Below are positions 1 through 7,808 of a DNA stretch of 14,713 nt, piece by piece. Position numbers and translations under genes: made by a program. The notes beneath the pieces were generated by a model, which worked only from the letters and a program-made list of their open reading frames with translations, did not search any database and was not told where the DNA came from. Origin of the DNA: Chitinophagia bacterium (lineage in GTDB: Bacteria > Bacteroidota > Bacteroidia > Chitinophagales > Chitinophagaceae). Location of the stretch: contig RGVM01000015.1 in NCBI GenBank assembly GCA_010027295.1, positions 1 to 14,713 of the forward strand, in the 5' to 3' direction. The first letter of the stretch is position 1, and each line of letters opens with the position of its first letter.

Positions 1-266
1 CCGCCGCCACACCCATGTGGCGATGCTTCGCCCTGACACCCGACACTACACCTTTCCGCAGCCGACCCGCCAACGTCGACCTCGACGAAAAGAATCGCGT
101 GGACAACGCCTGGTCCCGAAAAAGCCAACGCTTCGACTTCTCCCGGGAGGACAGAGCCCCGGACATCGAATTCAGCGAAGTCATATGGAAGGCCGTCAAG
201 GGCGAACACAGCCAAATGCCCGCCCCAAGACGCGCGGCCTTCCTCAGGACCTCGTCCGAAAAATGA
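1..266 (+). CDS. 3' end of a probable YncE/alkaline-phosphatase-family phosphoesterase (partial)
   Basis: This reading frame is open from the window edge (first full codon at 3) to TGA at 264-266, giving 87 residues with no start in view. The visible part contains PMWRCF, TPF, VDLDEKN, NAW, EDRAPD, FSEVIWKAVKGE and MPAPRRAAF. From family knowledge, this order of motifs resembles the extreme C-terminus of Bacteroidota proteins that join a YncE-like beta-propeller to an alkaline-phosphatase-fold domain. The metal and nucleophile motifs would lie upstream of the window, so activity cannot be judged. ATG 15 is an internal methionine, not the start. An overlapping frame at 17-304 is a shadow. The family call rests on memory of the tail motifs only. 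Confidence 0.6.
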   Translation, partial: AATPMWRCFALTPDTTPFRSRPANVDLDEKNRVDNAWSRKSQRFDFSREDRAPDIEFSEVIWKAVKGEHSQMPAPRRAAFLRTSSEK

Positions 267-286
267 CAAGGTTCTACTTGATGCAT

Positions 287-294
287 TACCTTTA
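287..294 (+). promoter_or_regulatory. Possible Bacteroidota -7 element (TACCTTTA) before the OmpA gene
   Basis: TACCTTTA matches TAnnTTTG except for the last base and sits 40 nt before the ATG at 335, in an AT-rich stretch that stands out from the GC-rich surroundings. A TATAAT string overlaps it at 293-298. I see no convincing -33 TTG at the usual spacing. Confidence 0.35.
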
Positions 295-334
295 TAATCC
301 ATAATCTATACGGAAAACCCATAACGACTATCCC

Positions 335-1210
335 ATGAAGATTAATGTACACAGCCTGGCCATCCTCCTCGCGGCGGCAATGACTACCTCGTGCGTCAGC
401 ACCAAGAAATTCGAAAGCCTGCAGAACAAGCTCAACGAGGCTGAGACCTCCATCACCGGTTACCAGCGTGAGATCAGGGAATGCCGTGACGCCAAAGCCG
501 AAGTCGAAAGGGCCAAGGCGAACCTTGAAACCCGGATCGCGGGCATGAACGAACAGATGGAGATCCTCAGACAGAACAACAACCAATCCCTCAAACAGCT
601 CCAGGACCTCTCCGTCATCTCCTCCGCCCAAGCAGAGAGCATCCGCAAATCCCTAGAAAATATCGGGGCCAAGGACTCCTACATCCAGACGCTTCAACAG
701 CAGATGGCACGGAAGGATTCCCTCAACATGAATCTTGTCATGAATCTCAAGGGAGCGATCGGAAACCTCGACGACAAGGATATCAACATAAAGGTCGACA
801 AGGGTGTCGTCTACGTCGACATCTCCGACAAGCTGCTCTTCAAGTCCGGCAGCTGGGACATTACCGAGCCCAAAGCCCTCGAGGTGCTCGGCAAGGTTGC
901 CACCGTCCTCAAGAACCAGCCCGACATCGAGTTCATGGTAGAAGGGCATACCGATGACGTACCCTATGCCAAAGGCGTTCTCGTGGACAACTGGGACCTC
1001 AGCGCCAAGCGCGCCACTTCCGTTGTACGGCTCCTGCAGAAACAATACGGCATGGACCCCGCCAAGATGGCCGCCGCCGCAAGGGCCGAATTCAAACCCA
1101 TCGCCAACAACGGCACCGATGACGGCAAGTCCGCCAACCGCAGGACGCGCATCGTCATCCTCCCGCAACTGGATCAGTTCTTCAAACTCTTCGAAAGACC
1201 CGGCGCCTGA
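335..1210 (+). CDS. OmpA-family outer-membrane lipoprotein with coiled-coil stalk
   Basis: This 291-residue protein probably anchors the outer membrane to peptidoglycan. Residues 1-20 form a lipoprotein-type signal ending in a loose lipobox, TTSC, with Cys20 as the predicted lipidated residue. Residues about 24-130 are charged, heptad-like and Gln/Glu/Lys-rich, predicting a coiled-coil stalk. Residues about 150-280 are an OmpA C-terminal domain: LLFKSGSWDI, VEGHTDD (203-208), NWDLSAKRA (219-227) and SANRRTRIVI. Asp207 and Arg226 align with the two residues that hold diaminopimelate in OmpA domains. No beta-barrel is present, so it is a lipoprotein rather than true OmpA. The ATG has no clear Shine-Dalgarno sequence, as is usual in Bacteroidota. 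It appears monocistronic and ends at the hairpin at 1237-1283. Confidence 0.9.
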   Translation: MKINVHSLAILLAAAMTTSCVSTKKFESLQNKLNEAETSITGYQREIRECRDAKAEVERAKANLETRIAGMNEQMEILRQNNNQSLKQLQDLSVISSAQAESIRKSLENIGAKDSYIQTLQQQMARKDSLNMNLVMNLKGAIGNLDDKDINIKVDKGVVYVDISDKLLFKSGSWDITEPKALEVLGKVATVLKNQPDIEFMVEGHTDDVPYAKGVLVDNWDLSAKRATSVVRLLQKQYGMDPAKMAAAARAEFKPIANNGTDDGKSANRRTRIVILPQLDQFFKLFERPGA

Positions 1211-1235
1211 CGCGCGCCATCCCGACTCAAAACCA

Positions 1236-1733
1236 TCAGGACAGACCGGTGAGTTCCTCGAACTCTCCGGTCTGCCTGTTTTTACGGACGTTGTCCCAGG
1301 AAAAACAACGGCCGTTCATGGCCACGTACACGCCATGGGGCAGCGCCTGAACGAAGGCCAGCGCGCTGCCCAGGTTGAACAGTCCGTCCGAACTGCCGAA
1401 CTTATAGGGCACCATCGCGCCTGTGAGCACAACGGTCTTGCCAGTGAGCCTCGAAGCCAACAACGCGGCCGTCTCGGCCATCGTGTCCGTGCCATGCGTG
1501 ATCAGGATCCTGTCCTCCTCAGAGGAGAGGCAGCGGTCTGCGATGAGCGACCTGTCGGCATCCGTCATGTCCAGGCTGTCGATCATCATCAGGGTCTCCA
1601 TGCGGACGTCGAGGCGGCTACGCCCAAGGACCAGCATCTCTGGAAGGTGCGTGTCCTTGAAGTACAGCCGTCCCGTGATCTCGTTGTACTCCTTGTCGAA
1701 CGTCCCACCGGTGACGAAAACCCTGATCGGCAT
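1236..1733 (-). CDS. Short asparaginase-domain protein
   Basis: This 165-residue protein matches only the N-terminal catalytic domain of L-asparaginases, which usually run about 320-340 residues. The start MPIRVFVTGGTFDKEYN carries the TGGT motif with the nucleophilic Thr. ITHGTDTMAETA carries the second catalytic Thr-Asp pair, and VVLTGAMVPYKFGSSDG is the substrate-loop region. Stand-alone single-domain versions are common in Bacteroidota and Proteobacteria, and the tail NGRCFSWDNVRKNR looks like their usual ending, so I do not read it as a truncation. The substrate is unproven. ATG 1733 was chosen over the longer frame (to 2063) because family similarity begins there and a consensus promoter lies just upstream. 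It is the last of four same-strand genes but probably has its own promoter. Confidence 0.85.
   Translation of the reverse strand: MPIRVFVTGGTFDKEYNEITGRLYFKDTHLPEMLVLGRSRLDVRMETLMMIDSLDMTDADRSLIADRCLSSEEDRILITHGTDTMAETAALLASRLTGKTVVLTGAMVPYKFGSSDGLFNLGSALAFVQALPHGVYVAMNGRCFSWDNVRKNRQTGEFEELTGLS
1237..1283 (+). terminator. Strong rho-independent terminator inside the convergent asparaginase 3' end
   Basis: The stem is CAGG, a bulged A, CAGACCGG, a T.T mismatch, then GAGTTC. A CTC loop follows, and the other arm is GAACTC, CCGGTCTG and CCTG, running directly into TTTTT at 1279-1283. That is 18 base pairs. It lies 27 nt after the OmpA stop and within the last 14 codons of the opposite-strand asparaginase gene. 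On the minus strand the same hairpin is followed a few bases later by TTTTG, so it may act in both directions. Confidence 0.85.
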
Positions 1734-1746
1734 GAGCGGTTTTTTG

Positions 1747-1754
1747 CAAAAGTA
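1747..1754 (-). promoter_or_regulatory. Bacteroidota -7 promoter element for the asparaginase gene
   Basis: On the minus strand TACTTTTG is a full match to TAnnTTTG, followed by CAAAAAA. It lies 13 nt before the ATG at 1733, which would give a leader of under 10 nt. No clear -33 TTG is visible at the expected spacing. Confidence 0.6.
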
Positions 1755-1801
1755 TGAAAGCCCGCGCCGAAGAGGGAAGGGATGCGCGCCTACCGCTCGG
1801 A

Positions 1802-2212
1802 TCAGGGATTCAGCCAACTGAAGACAAGTCCGGCCACGAAGGCCTGGAAGATGCCGTAGCACAACCAGCAGAGGACCTGGATGCCCGACACGTTCAGGGC
1901 GGTATAGGTCATCCATAGCACCGGTAGCATCGCCACCACGCCGTAGACGAGCGCCACCTCCAGTGCACGCATCAGTCCACCGGCCGGGAAAAGGTCCTTG
2001 TAACGCTCCCAGAACCACTTTAGCGCAAAACTCAACACAAAGGGATGGAGGTAGAACATCCAATCAGTCGAACGGTCCGACCAGCGGAATGCCTGGCTCC
2101 AATAGGTGTCCGCCATTTCTGGAAAGATCCGGAACTGCAGGAAGAAGATGGCTAGGCTCAGGATCAGCAGGACAGAACCTGCGGTGAATCCGGCTATGAG
2201 TGCCTTTTTCAT
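1802..2212 (-). CDS. Four-helix integral membrane protein of unknown function
   Basis: This 136-residue hydrophobic protein has four predicted membrane helices at about residues 5-25, 50-66, 81-103 and 108-130. A charged segment, ERYKDLF, separates helices 2 and 3, and an aromatic loop, FRWSDRSTDWMFYLHP, precedes helix 2. It resembles small conserved membrane proteins seen in Bacteroidota, but I cannot name a function. MKKALIAGF at 2212 is preferred over the upstream ATG at 2245 because it gives the usual short basic N-terminus before helix 1. It lies 43 nt after the YceI-like gene, so co-transcription is likely. Confidence 0.75.
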   Translation of the reverse strand: MKKALIAGFTAGSVLLILSLAIFFLQFRIFPEMADTYWSQAFRWSDRSTDWMFYLHPFVLSFALKWFWERYKDLFPAGGLMRALEVALVYGVVAMLPVLWMTYTALNVSGIQVLCWLCYGIFQAFVAGLVFSWLNP

Positions 2213-2255
2213 GGAATGGGTTTTTTGGATGCATGGAATGGACACGGAGTCAGTC

Positions 2256-2876
2256 CTACGGGAGCCGGGGCAAACCCTCTTCAGCCTTGGGCTTCAAGGT
2301 CATCACATACCGTATGGTGACCTTCTCGCTCGTGCGTATCGCCCCCAGCATCACGCTGATGGGCTTCACGTTGTAGTCGGTCGTCAGAAGGGGATAGGAA
2401 CCCTCGATCGTGACCGACCTGTCGGGGTTCACCTTTGCCATAGCAGACAGGGTGACGTCACGGGTCACGCTGCTGATGCTGAGCCTTCCGTCGACAATGA
2501 TGCCATAAGCCCCGCTGGCAGCGGGCCGGAGGGTGGCCGTGCCGGCCTCGAATCGGATCGTCGGATGGTTCTCTTCGTCCATCGCCTTGTAGGCGTTGTT
2601 GTCCATCTGACTTCCCTGCTCGCTTTTCAGACTGTTCACAGGCACCGTGAACCGGACATTGCCGACGCCCGTCAGCGCACCGGCCGCATCTATCCGCAGA
2701 CTCAGGGTGCACGCACCCTTTCGGGACACCATCTCCCAGTCATGGATATTGGAGGTGCCCAGTATGGTCGTCGTGACCTCTCCACCCGATGTGTACGGAG
2801 TCTGAGACCGGCATGGCGCCGGAAACATGGCGGCAATCAGAATCGTGGCGGTTGGGAAGAAGAAATGATGTTTCAT
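2256..2876 (-). CDS. YceI-family periplasmic protein
   Basis: This is a 206-residue secreted protein. Residues 1 to about 24 form a signal peptide: basic MKHH, a hydrophobic core, and probable cleavage near CRSQ-T. The rest matches the YceI fold, a lipocalin-like beta-barrel that binds isoprenoid or other long amphipathic ligands in characterised members. Visible family marks are GTSNIHDWE near the start, a VPVNSLKS strand, MDNNAYKAM followed by HPTIRFE, GRLSISSVTRDVTL, and a late VTIRYVMTLK strand. Start 2876 is preferred because it gives a normal signal peptide; an in-frame ATG at 2924 would add 16 hydrophilic residues. It begins 60 nt after the PPDK stop. The ligand is unknown. Confidence 0.85.
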   Translation of the reverse strand: MKHHFFFPTATILIAAMFPAPCRSQTPYTSGGEVTTTILGTSNIHDWEMVSRKGACTLSLRIDAAGALTGVGNVRFTVPVNSLKSEQGSQMDNNAYKAMDEENHPTIRFEAGTATLRPAASGAYGIIVDGRLSISSVTRDVTLSAMAKVNPDRSVTIEGSYPLLTTDYNVKPISVMLGAIRTSEKVTIRYVMTLKPKAEEGLPRLP

Positions 2877-2936
2877 CAGAATTTTTTTTACAGAGTAGGA
2901 GAACCGGCAGGCATCCCCCATCACCGAATCGGGTTA

Positions 2937-5714
2937 TCATCTCGTCAGGCAGGCCTGCGCAGCAGCCAGCCGCGCAATGGGGACACGGTAGGGCGAACAG
3001 CTCACATAGTCCATGCCAAGACCATGGAAGAAACGGACACTCTCCGGATCACCACCATGTTCGCCGCAAATACCCACTTTCAGGGCCTTGTTGGATTTTC
3101 TGCCACGTTCCGTACCTAGACGTACCAGCTCTCCGACGCCTTCCTGGTCGATGCTCTGGAAGGGGTCCTGTAATAGGATCCGTTGCTCGAGATACACGGG
3201 GAGAAAGCCTCCGATGTCGTCGCGACTGAAACCGAAACACATCTGTGTGAGGTCGTTCGTTCCGAAACTGAAGAAATCGGCTTGCTGTGCCATCTCACCG
3301 GCCTGCAGGGCGGCCCTCGGAACCTCGATCATGGTGCCGAATTGGTAGGGGATGCGTCGCAGTCCCTTCGATGCACAGACCTCCCGGTGCACACGCTCCA
3401 CGATCGCCCGCTGGTGCACCAGCTCGCTGGAAGTGGACGTGACCGGGACCATGATCTCGGGAAATGCCTTCCTACCCTCCGCCCGCAACTCGGCCGTCGC
3501 CTCCAGGATGGCGCGTACCTGCATCTCGGTGATCTCCGGGTAGCTGATGCCGAGGCGTACCCCCCGGTGGCCCAGCATCGGATTGTTCTCGTGCAATGCC
3601 AGCACCCTCCGGCGAAGGACACCCGGACGCACGCCGAGTACCTCCGATAGCTCCTTCAGTCGGACAGGGTCGTGCGGCACGAACTCGTGCAGCGGCGGGT
3701 CCAGGAGCCGTATCGTCACGGGACGGCCCGCCATCACCGAGAGGGTCGACTTGATGTCGCGCTTCACATGCCTCGACAGCTTTCCAATGGCTTCGCGGCG
3801 TTCCGCCTCCGTCTCGCTCAGAATCATCCTCCGCAGCAGGAAGAGAGGCTTCTCGCTATGCTCCCCGTAGAACATGTGCTCCGTACGGAAGAGGCCCACC
3901 CCCTCAGCCCCGAAGGCCAGCGCGACGGCCGCATCCTGCGGCGTGTCGGCATTCGCCCTGACACCCATGGTCCGGAAACCGTCGACGAGCCGCATGAAGG
4001 CCCGGTAAGGTCGGTTGGATCGGATATCGATGTCCACCAGCGGCAGCTGTCCCTCGTACACCAGTCCTTTCGTGCCGTTCAGGCTCAGCCAGTCACCTTC
4101 CCGCACCACCTGCCCGTCCTTCGTGCGGAAGGTCCTCCGCTCCTCATCTATCTCGATGTCGCCGCAGCCCACGATGCAGCACTTGCCCCATCCGCGGGCC
4201 ACGAGCGCCGCATGCGATGTCATGCCCCCCTTCGATGTCAGGATGGCCTGTGACTTGTGCATGCCGTCCACATCCTCCGGGGATGTCTCCTCACGCACCA
4301 TGATGACCTTCTCGCCCTTCGAAGCCCAAGCCACTGCATCCTCGGAACGGAAGACGACCCGCCCCCTCGCTCCGCCGGGCCCCGCGGGCAAACCCTTGGC
4401 CATGGGCTTTGCCGCGTGCTCTGCCAGGGGGTCGAGCATCGGCAGGAGAAGCTCCACCAGCTGGTTGGGCGATACCCGCTGCACCGCGGTCCTGGCCGGT
4501 ATCAGCCCTTCCCGATGCATGTCAACCGCCATGCGTACCGCAGCCATACCATTGCGCTTGCCCACACGGCACTGCAGCATGTACAGCCTACCCTTCTCGA
4601 TGGTGAATTCGATATCCTGCATGTCACGGTAATGCCGCTCCAACCGCCGCTGATATTCCCATAACTCCTTGTAGATGCCGGGCATGCTGCGTTCCAGCGT
4701 CGGCAGATGGCGACTCTGTGCGTTCTTCGAGTACTCGTTCACGGGTGCGGGCGTACGGATGCCGGCGACCACGTCCTCCCCCTGCGCGTTCATGAGGTAC
4801 TCGCCGTAGAAGCGGGCCTCCCCCGTACCGGGATTGCGCGTGAAGCCGACGCCCGTGGCACAGTCGGGTCCCATGTTCCCGAAGACCATCGCCTGGACGT
4901 TCACCGCCGTACCCCAGTCGTCCGGTATCTTCTCGATCCGCCGGTACTCGATGGCCCGCTTCCCATTCCAACTCGAAAAGACGGCTCCGATGGCGCCCCA
5001 TAACTGCTCCCATGGGTCATCGGGAAAGGATCTTCCCAGCACCTTCACGACGGTCGCACGAAACTCCTCCACCAGGGCCTTCCATTCGGCAACGGTCAAC
5101 TGCGTGTCGGAATCATAGCCCCGCCGGCGCTTCACCTCCTCCAACAGGCTGTCCAGCACCTTCCGGATGCCGACACCGCCGCGGGGCTCCACGCCGGCAG
5201 CCTTCTCCATCACCACATCCGCATACATCATGATGAACCTGCGGTAGGCATCGTACACAAAGCGATCGTCGCCCGACTGGCGGATCAGGCCCTCCAGGGT
5301 ATCCCGACTCAGCCCGACGTTCAACACCGTCTCCATCATGCCCGGCATCGAACGCCGCGCACCCGAACGGACAGAGAGCAACAGCGGATTCCGCGGATCG
5401 CCGAAACGCCTGCCCATCAAACGGCCGACCTCGGAGAGCGAACGCCTCACCTCCGCCTCCAGACCCCGCGGATACGAATGCCCCTTCTCATGGTAGTGCA
5501 TGCAGACATCCGTACCGATCGTGAAGCCGGGAGGCACCGGCAGCCGCAACTTCGGATGACCCGCCATCTCCGCCAGGTTCGCACCCTTCCCGCCCAGCAA
5601 CTCCTTCATCGATTCGTTGCCGTCGGCACGCCCGCCTCCGAAGAAATACACGAGTTTCCTTGAAGCCTTGCCCGGCTTGCCTGACTTCACCGCCTTTGCC
5701 CTGGACATTACCAT
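2937..5714 (-). CDS. ppdK: Pyruvate, phosphate dikinase
   Basis: This 925-residue cytoplasmic enzyme interconverts pyruvate, ATP and Pi with PEP, AMP and PPi, linking glycolysis and gluconeogenesis. The domains are in the usual order. The nucleotide-binding domain starts at LLGGKGANLAEMA with later SVRSGARRSMPGMMET. The phospho-histidine domain has GGMTSHAALVARG (catalytic His near residue 501). The C-terminal PEP/pyruvate barrel has GVGLFRTEHMF, RLLDPPLHEF, GTMIEVPRAA, FGTNDLTQM and ICGEHGGDP (catalytic Cys near 883). The TSH context distinguishes it from PEP synthase. Its length is close to the family norm of about 875-910. ATG 5714 or 5708 fits best, just before the conserved VYFFGGGRADG. 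The frame stays open to an ATG at 5894, but that extension is unlike the family. It heads the four-gene minus-strand cluster. Confidence 0.95.
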   Translation of the reverse strand: MVMSRAKAVKSGKPGKASRKLVYFFGGGRADGNESMKELLGGKGANLAEMAGHPKLRLPVPPGFTIGTDVCMHYHEKGHSYPRGLEAEVRRSLSEVGRLMGRRFGDPRNPLLLSVRSGARRSMPGMMETVLNVGLSRDTLEGLIRQSGDDRFVYDAYRRFIMMYADVVMEKAAGVEPRGGVGIRKVLDSLLEEVKRRRGYDSDTQLTVAEWKALVEEFRATVVKVLGRSFPDDPWEQLWGAIGAVFSSWNGKRAIEYRRIEKIPDDWGTAVNVQAMVFGNMGPDCATGVGFTRNPGTGEARFYGEYLMNAQGEDVVAGIRTPAPVNEYSKNAQSRHLPTLERSMPGIYKELWEYQRRLERHYRDMQDIEFTIEKGRLYMLQCRVGKRNGMAAVRMAVDMHREGLIPARTAVQRVSPNQLVELLLPMLDPLAEHAAKPMAKGLPAGPGGARGRVVFRSEDAVAWASKGEKVIMVREETSPEDVDGMHKSQAILTSKGGMTSHAALVARGWGKCCIVGCGDIEIDEERRTFRTKDGQVVREGDWLSLNGTKGLVYEGQLPLVDIDIRSNRPYRAFMRLVDGFRTMGVRANADTPQDAAVALAFGAEGVGLFRTEHMFYGEHSEKPLFLLRRMILSETEAERREAIGKLSRHVKRDIKSTLSVMAGRPVTIRLLDPPLHEFVPHDPVRLKELSEVLGVRPGVLRRRVLALHENNPMLGHRGVRLGISYPEITEMQVRAILEATAELRAEGRKAFPEIMVPVTSTSSELVHQRAIVERVHREVCASKGLRRIPYQFGTMIEVPRAALQAGEMAQQADFFSFGTNDLTQMCFGFSRDDIGGFLPVYLEQRILLQDPFQSIDQEGVGELVRLGTERGRKSNKALKVGICGEHGGDPESVRFFHGLGMDYVSCSPYRVPIARLAAAQACLTR

Positions 5715-5731
5715 GGTTTGTTGTTTCCACA

Positions 5732-5739
5732 CATAGGTA
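5732..5739 (-). promoter_or_regulatory. Possible -7 element (TACCTATG) before PPDK
   Basis: On the minus strand TACCTATG is one mismatch from TAnnTTTG and lies 17 nt before the ATG at 5714. That spacing resembles the better promoters at 1747 and 12008. It supports 5714 as the start over 5894. Confidence 0.35.
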
Positions 5740-5874
5740 TGCCGATGGCCCCGGACGATACATGGCTGATCGTCAGGAAAGGTCATGACAATGGTCATCC
5801 GCCGACTCTGACGATCCTTCATACTTCCAAGTCCCGGATGACCACGCTCATGGGAAAGCCTGCACGCGCCTGTG

Positions 5875-5882
5875 TACCTTTC
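5875..5882 (+). promoter_or_regulatory. Possible -7 element (TACCTTTC) before polX
   Basis: TACCTTTC matches TAnnTTTG except for the last base and lies 14 nt before the ATG at 5897, in the 182-nt gap between divergent PPDK and polX. No -33 element is apparent. The rest of that gap shows nothing coding; it holds a GTCATGAC palindrome near 5782. Confidence 0.35.
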
Positions 5883-5896
5883 CTTGCTCGGCAACC

Positions 5897-7675
5897 ATGG
5901 ACATAGCCAACACAGAAGACTGGAGGACGAACAGGGAACTGGCCGACATCTTCACCCGCATGGCCGGTTGCTACCGATACCTCGGGAACACGGAGCGCTT
6001 CCGGGCCATAGCCTACGAACGCGCCGCCAGAACCCTCGCAGGCCTGCCTGACGACATCTCCACCTACGCGACCGATACCGCCTCCCTCGACCGGCTGCCC
6101 AATATCGGGGAAGGCATCGCCGAAAGGATCCTCGAATACCTCCAAACCGGTCATATCGCCACCTGGGACGAGCTGCAAAGACAGGTACCCATCCCGCTGC
6201 TCGACATCATGGAGATACAAGGCATGGGACCCGCCACCACGAAGTCGCTCCACGAAGCCCTTGGCATCGAAGACAGGCAAGACCTGGAAGACGCCATCCG
6301 GGACGGACGAGTCTCCAAACTCAGGGGATTCGGCCCCAAACGACTCGAGAACATCCGAAAAGCACTCAAGCTCGACAAGGAATCCCATGGGAGACTGCGC
6401 CTGGACACGGCTCTCCGCATCGGTGAAGACCTGCTCCGACAGGTACGCGCCATCCCGTGCGTCATCAGGGCCGAACTCGCCGGCAGTCTCCGGAGGAGGA
6501 AGGAAACCATCGGCGACATAGACATCCTGGTCACATGCGCAGCCTCCGGCAGGAAAAGTATCATCCGACACTTCACCCGTACGCCCGGCGTAAGTAGGGT
6601 CCTCGCCTCCGGAGATACCAAGGCCAGCATCCTCCTGGCATCCCCCGAAGTGCAGGCCGACCTCCGACTCGTAGAACCCGAGGCCTTCGGCTCTGCTTTC
6701 CTCTACCTTACCGGCTCGCGCGAACACAACATCAGACTCCGGTCCCTCGCGCGCGAACGACATGGGAAGATCAACGAGTACGGCCTCTTCGGTCCCGATG
6801 GGAAGGAACGGCTGGCAGGCGATACCGAAGCTTCAGTCTATCAGGCGCTCGGACTAGCCTACATCGAACCCGAACTGCGGGAAGACAGGGGGGAACTCGA
6901 CCTCGCAGCCCGTAACCGACTGCCCTCTCTCGTGGGAGTCAGAGACATGCGCGGCGACATGCAGATGCACTCCGTCTGGAGCGATGGGGCCACAGATATC
7001 GCCACGCTGGCTAGCGAGGCCCTGCGAAGGTTCCCCCGTTACGAATACATCGTCATCACCGACCACTCGCCCTCTGTCCGTATCGCCCGCGGCATCGACC
7101 CGAAAGGTTTCCGACGGCAATGGAAGGAGATCGACAGGGTCAATGCCGACATCGGACGCGCCTTCGTGAAAAAAGGCGTGGAAGTCGACATCCTCGCGGA
7201 TGGCTCCCTCGACCTGCCCGACGATGTCCTGGAAGGCTTCGAATGGGTCACCGCCTCCATCCACTCCGGTTTCCGCAAAGACAACACGGAACGATTGCTA
7301 CACGCCTGCCGACACCGGCTTGTCCATGGCATCGGACATCCCTCGGGAAGACTCCTCATGAAACGGGAACCCTATGCCGTCGACTGGCCCGCCGTTTTCC
7401 GAAGCGCCGCAGAGACCGGCACCTCGATGGAAATCAACGCACAACCCGACCGCCTGGACCTCCGCGACGACCTTGCCAGACAGGCCGTCGCCGCCGGAGT
7501 CAGACTGACCGTCAGCACAGACGCCCACCATCCATCCCAGCTGGACCATATCCACCTGGGCATCTCCCAGGCCCGACGGGCAGGGTGCACCCGGGAAAAT
7601 ATCCTCAACACCCTGCCCTGGGCCGGCGTCCGCCGCTTCCGCGATGCCAAGGCCTCATCATACGCAACCCGATAG
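5897..7675 (+). CDS. polX: Family X DNA polymerase / 3'-5' exonuclease (PolX)
   Basis: This 592-residue protein combines a repair polymerase with a metal-dependent nuclease and probably fills gaps in base-excision repair. Residues 1-90 are the helix-hairpin-helix N-terminal domain (LPNIGEGIAERI). A second HhH, MEIQGMGPATTK, lies at 105-116, and LRGFGPKRLENI at 142-153. The polymerase core has AGSLRRRKETIGDIDILV at 195-212, with catalytic Asp207 and Asp209, a third Asp255 in QADLRLV, and YLTGSREHN at 270-278. The C-terminal PHP domain has GDMQMHSVWSDG (353-364), ITDHS (387-391), Glu429, SIHSG (455-459), GHPSGR (480-485), MEINAQP (511-517) and STDAHH (540-545). All these motifs look intact. The TAG stop overlaps the first unit of the repeat array. 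Confidence 0.95.
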   Translation: MDIANTEDWRTNRELADIFTRMAGCYRYLGNTERFRAIAYERAARTLAGLPDDISTYATDTASLDRLPNIGEGIAERILEYLQTGHIATWDELQRQVPIPLLDIMEIQGMGPATTKSLHEALGIEDRQDLEDAIRDGRVSKLRGFGPKRLENIRKALKLDKESHGRLRLDTALRIGEDLLRQVRAIPCVIRAELAGSLRRRKETIGDIDILVTCAASGRKSIIRHFTRTPGVSRVLASGDTKASILLASPEVQADLRLVEPEAFGSAFLYLTGSREHNIRLRSLARERHGKINEYGLFGPDGKERLAGDTEASVYQALGLAYIEPELREDRGELDLAARNRLPSLVGVRDMRGDMQMHSVWSDGATDIATLASEALRRFPRYEYIVITDHSPSVRIARGIDPKGFRRQWKEIDRVNADIGRAFVKKGVEVDILADGSLDLPDDVLEGFEWVTASIHSGFRKDNTERLLHACRHRLVHGIGHPSGRLLMKREPYAVDWPAVFRSAAETGTSMEINAQPDRLDLRDDLARQAVAAGVRLTVSTDAHHPSQLDHIHLGISQARRAGCTRENILNTLPWAGVRRFRDAKASSYATR

Positions 7676-7783
7676 GTTTTGAGAACTCCCCCCGGTTCCG
7701 AGAACCCCCCTATGTCCTCAGAACCCAACATGGTTTTGAGAACCATACCCGGTTTTGGGAACTACGCCATTTCCCGGTTCCAG
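7675..7783 (+). repeat. Degenerate tandem array, about 19-bp period, core GGTTTTGAGAACC
   Basis: Units begin at 7675, 7694, 7714, 7732 and 7751, spaced 19, 20, 18 and 19, with a partial unit GGTTCCAG at 7776. The cores are GGTTTTGAGAAC, GGTTCCGAGAACC, GTCCTCAGAACC, GGTTTTGAGAACC and GGTTTTGGGAAC. Several carry inverted arms: GGTTC-CGA-GAACC in unit 2 and GGTT-TTGAG-AACC in unit 4. The spacers are C-rich and not conserved. The array starts on the last base of the polX stop and ends 26 nt before the deacylase ATG. It could be an operator array, a transcript-end structure or a degenerate minisatellite. Confidence 0.7.
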
Positions 7784-7793
7784 CATCCCTTCG

Positions 7794-7801
7794 TACCTTT
7801 T
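7794..7801 (+). promoter_or_regulatory. Weak -7-like element (TACCTTTT) before the deacylase
   Basis: TACCTTTT matches TAnnTTTG except for the last base and lies 7 nt before ATG 7809. If used, the message would be nearly leaderless. Support is positional only. Confidence 0.25.
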
Positions 7802-7808
7802 CCTCACC

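Noticed and set aside
1236..1733. Truncated asparaginase pseudogene
   Set aside because: Single-domain asparaginases of about 160 residues are known. The tail looks natural and the gene has a good promoter.
1734..2063. N-terminal extension of the asparaginase frame (275 residues)
   Set aside because: It overlaps the membrane-protein gene on the same strand and is unlike the family. The TGGT motif and promoter support the start at 1733.
5715..5894. 60-residue N-terminal extension of PPDK
   Set aside because: It is not like the family's N-terminus and covers the probable promoter region. Open frame alone is weak evidence at this GC content.
5819..6763. 314-residue open frame antisense to polX
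   Set aside because: It is an acidic, Gly-rich shadow of the polX frame, which has intact catalytic motifs.
7675..7783. CRISPR array
   Set aside because: The repeats are only 12-13 bp with 5-8 bp spacers and are degenerate, and no cas genes are nearby.
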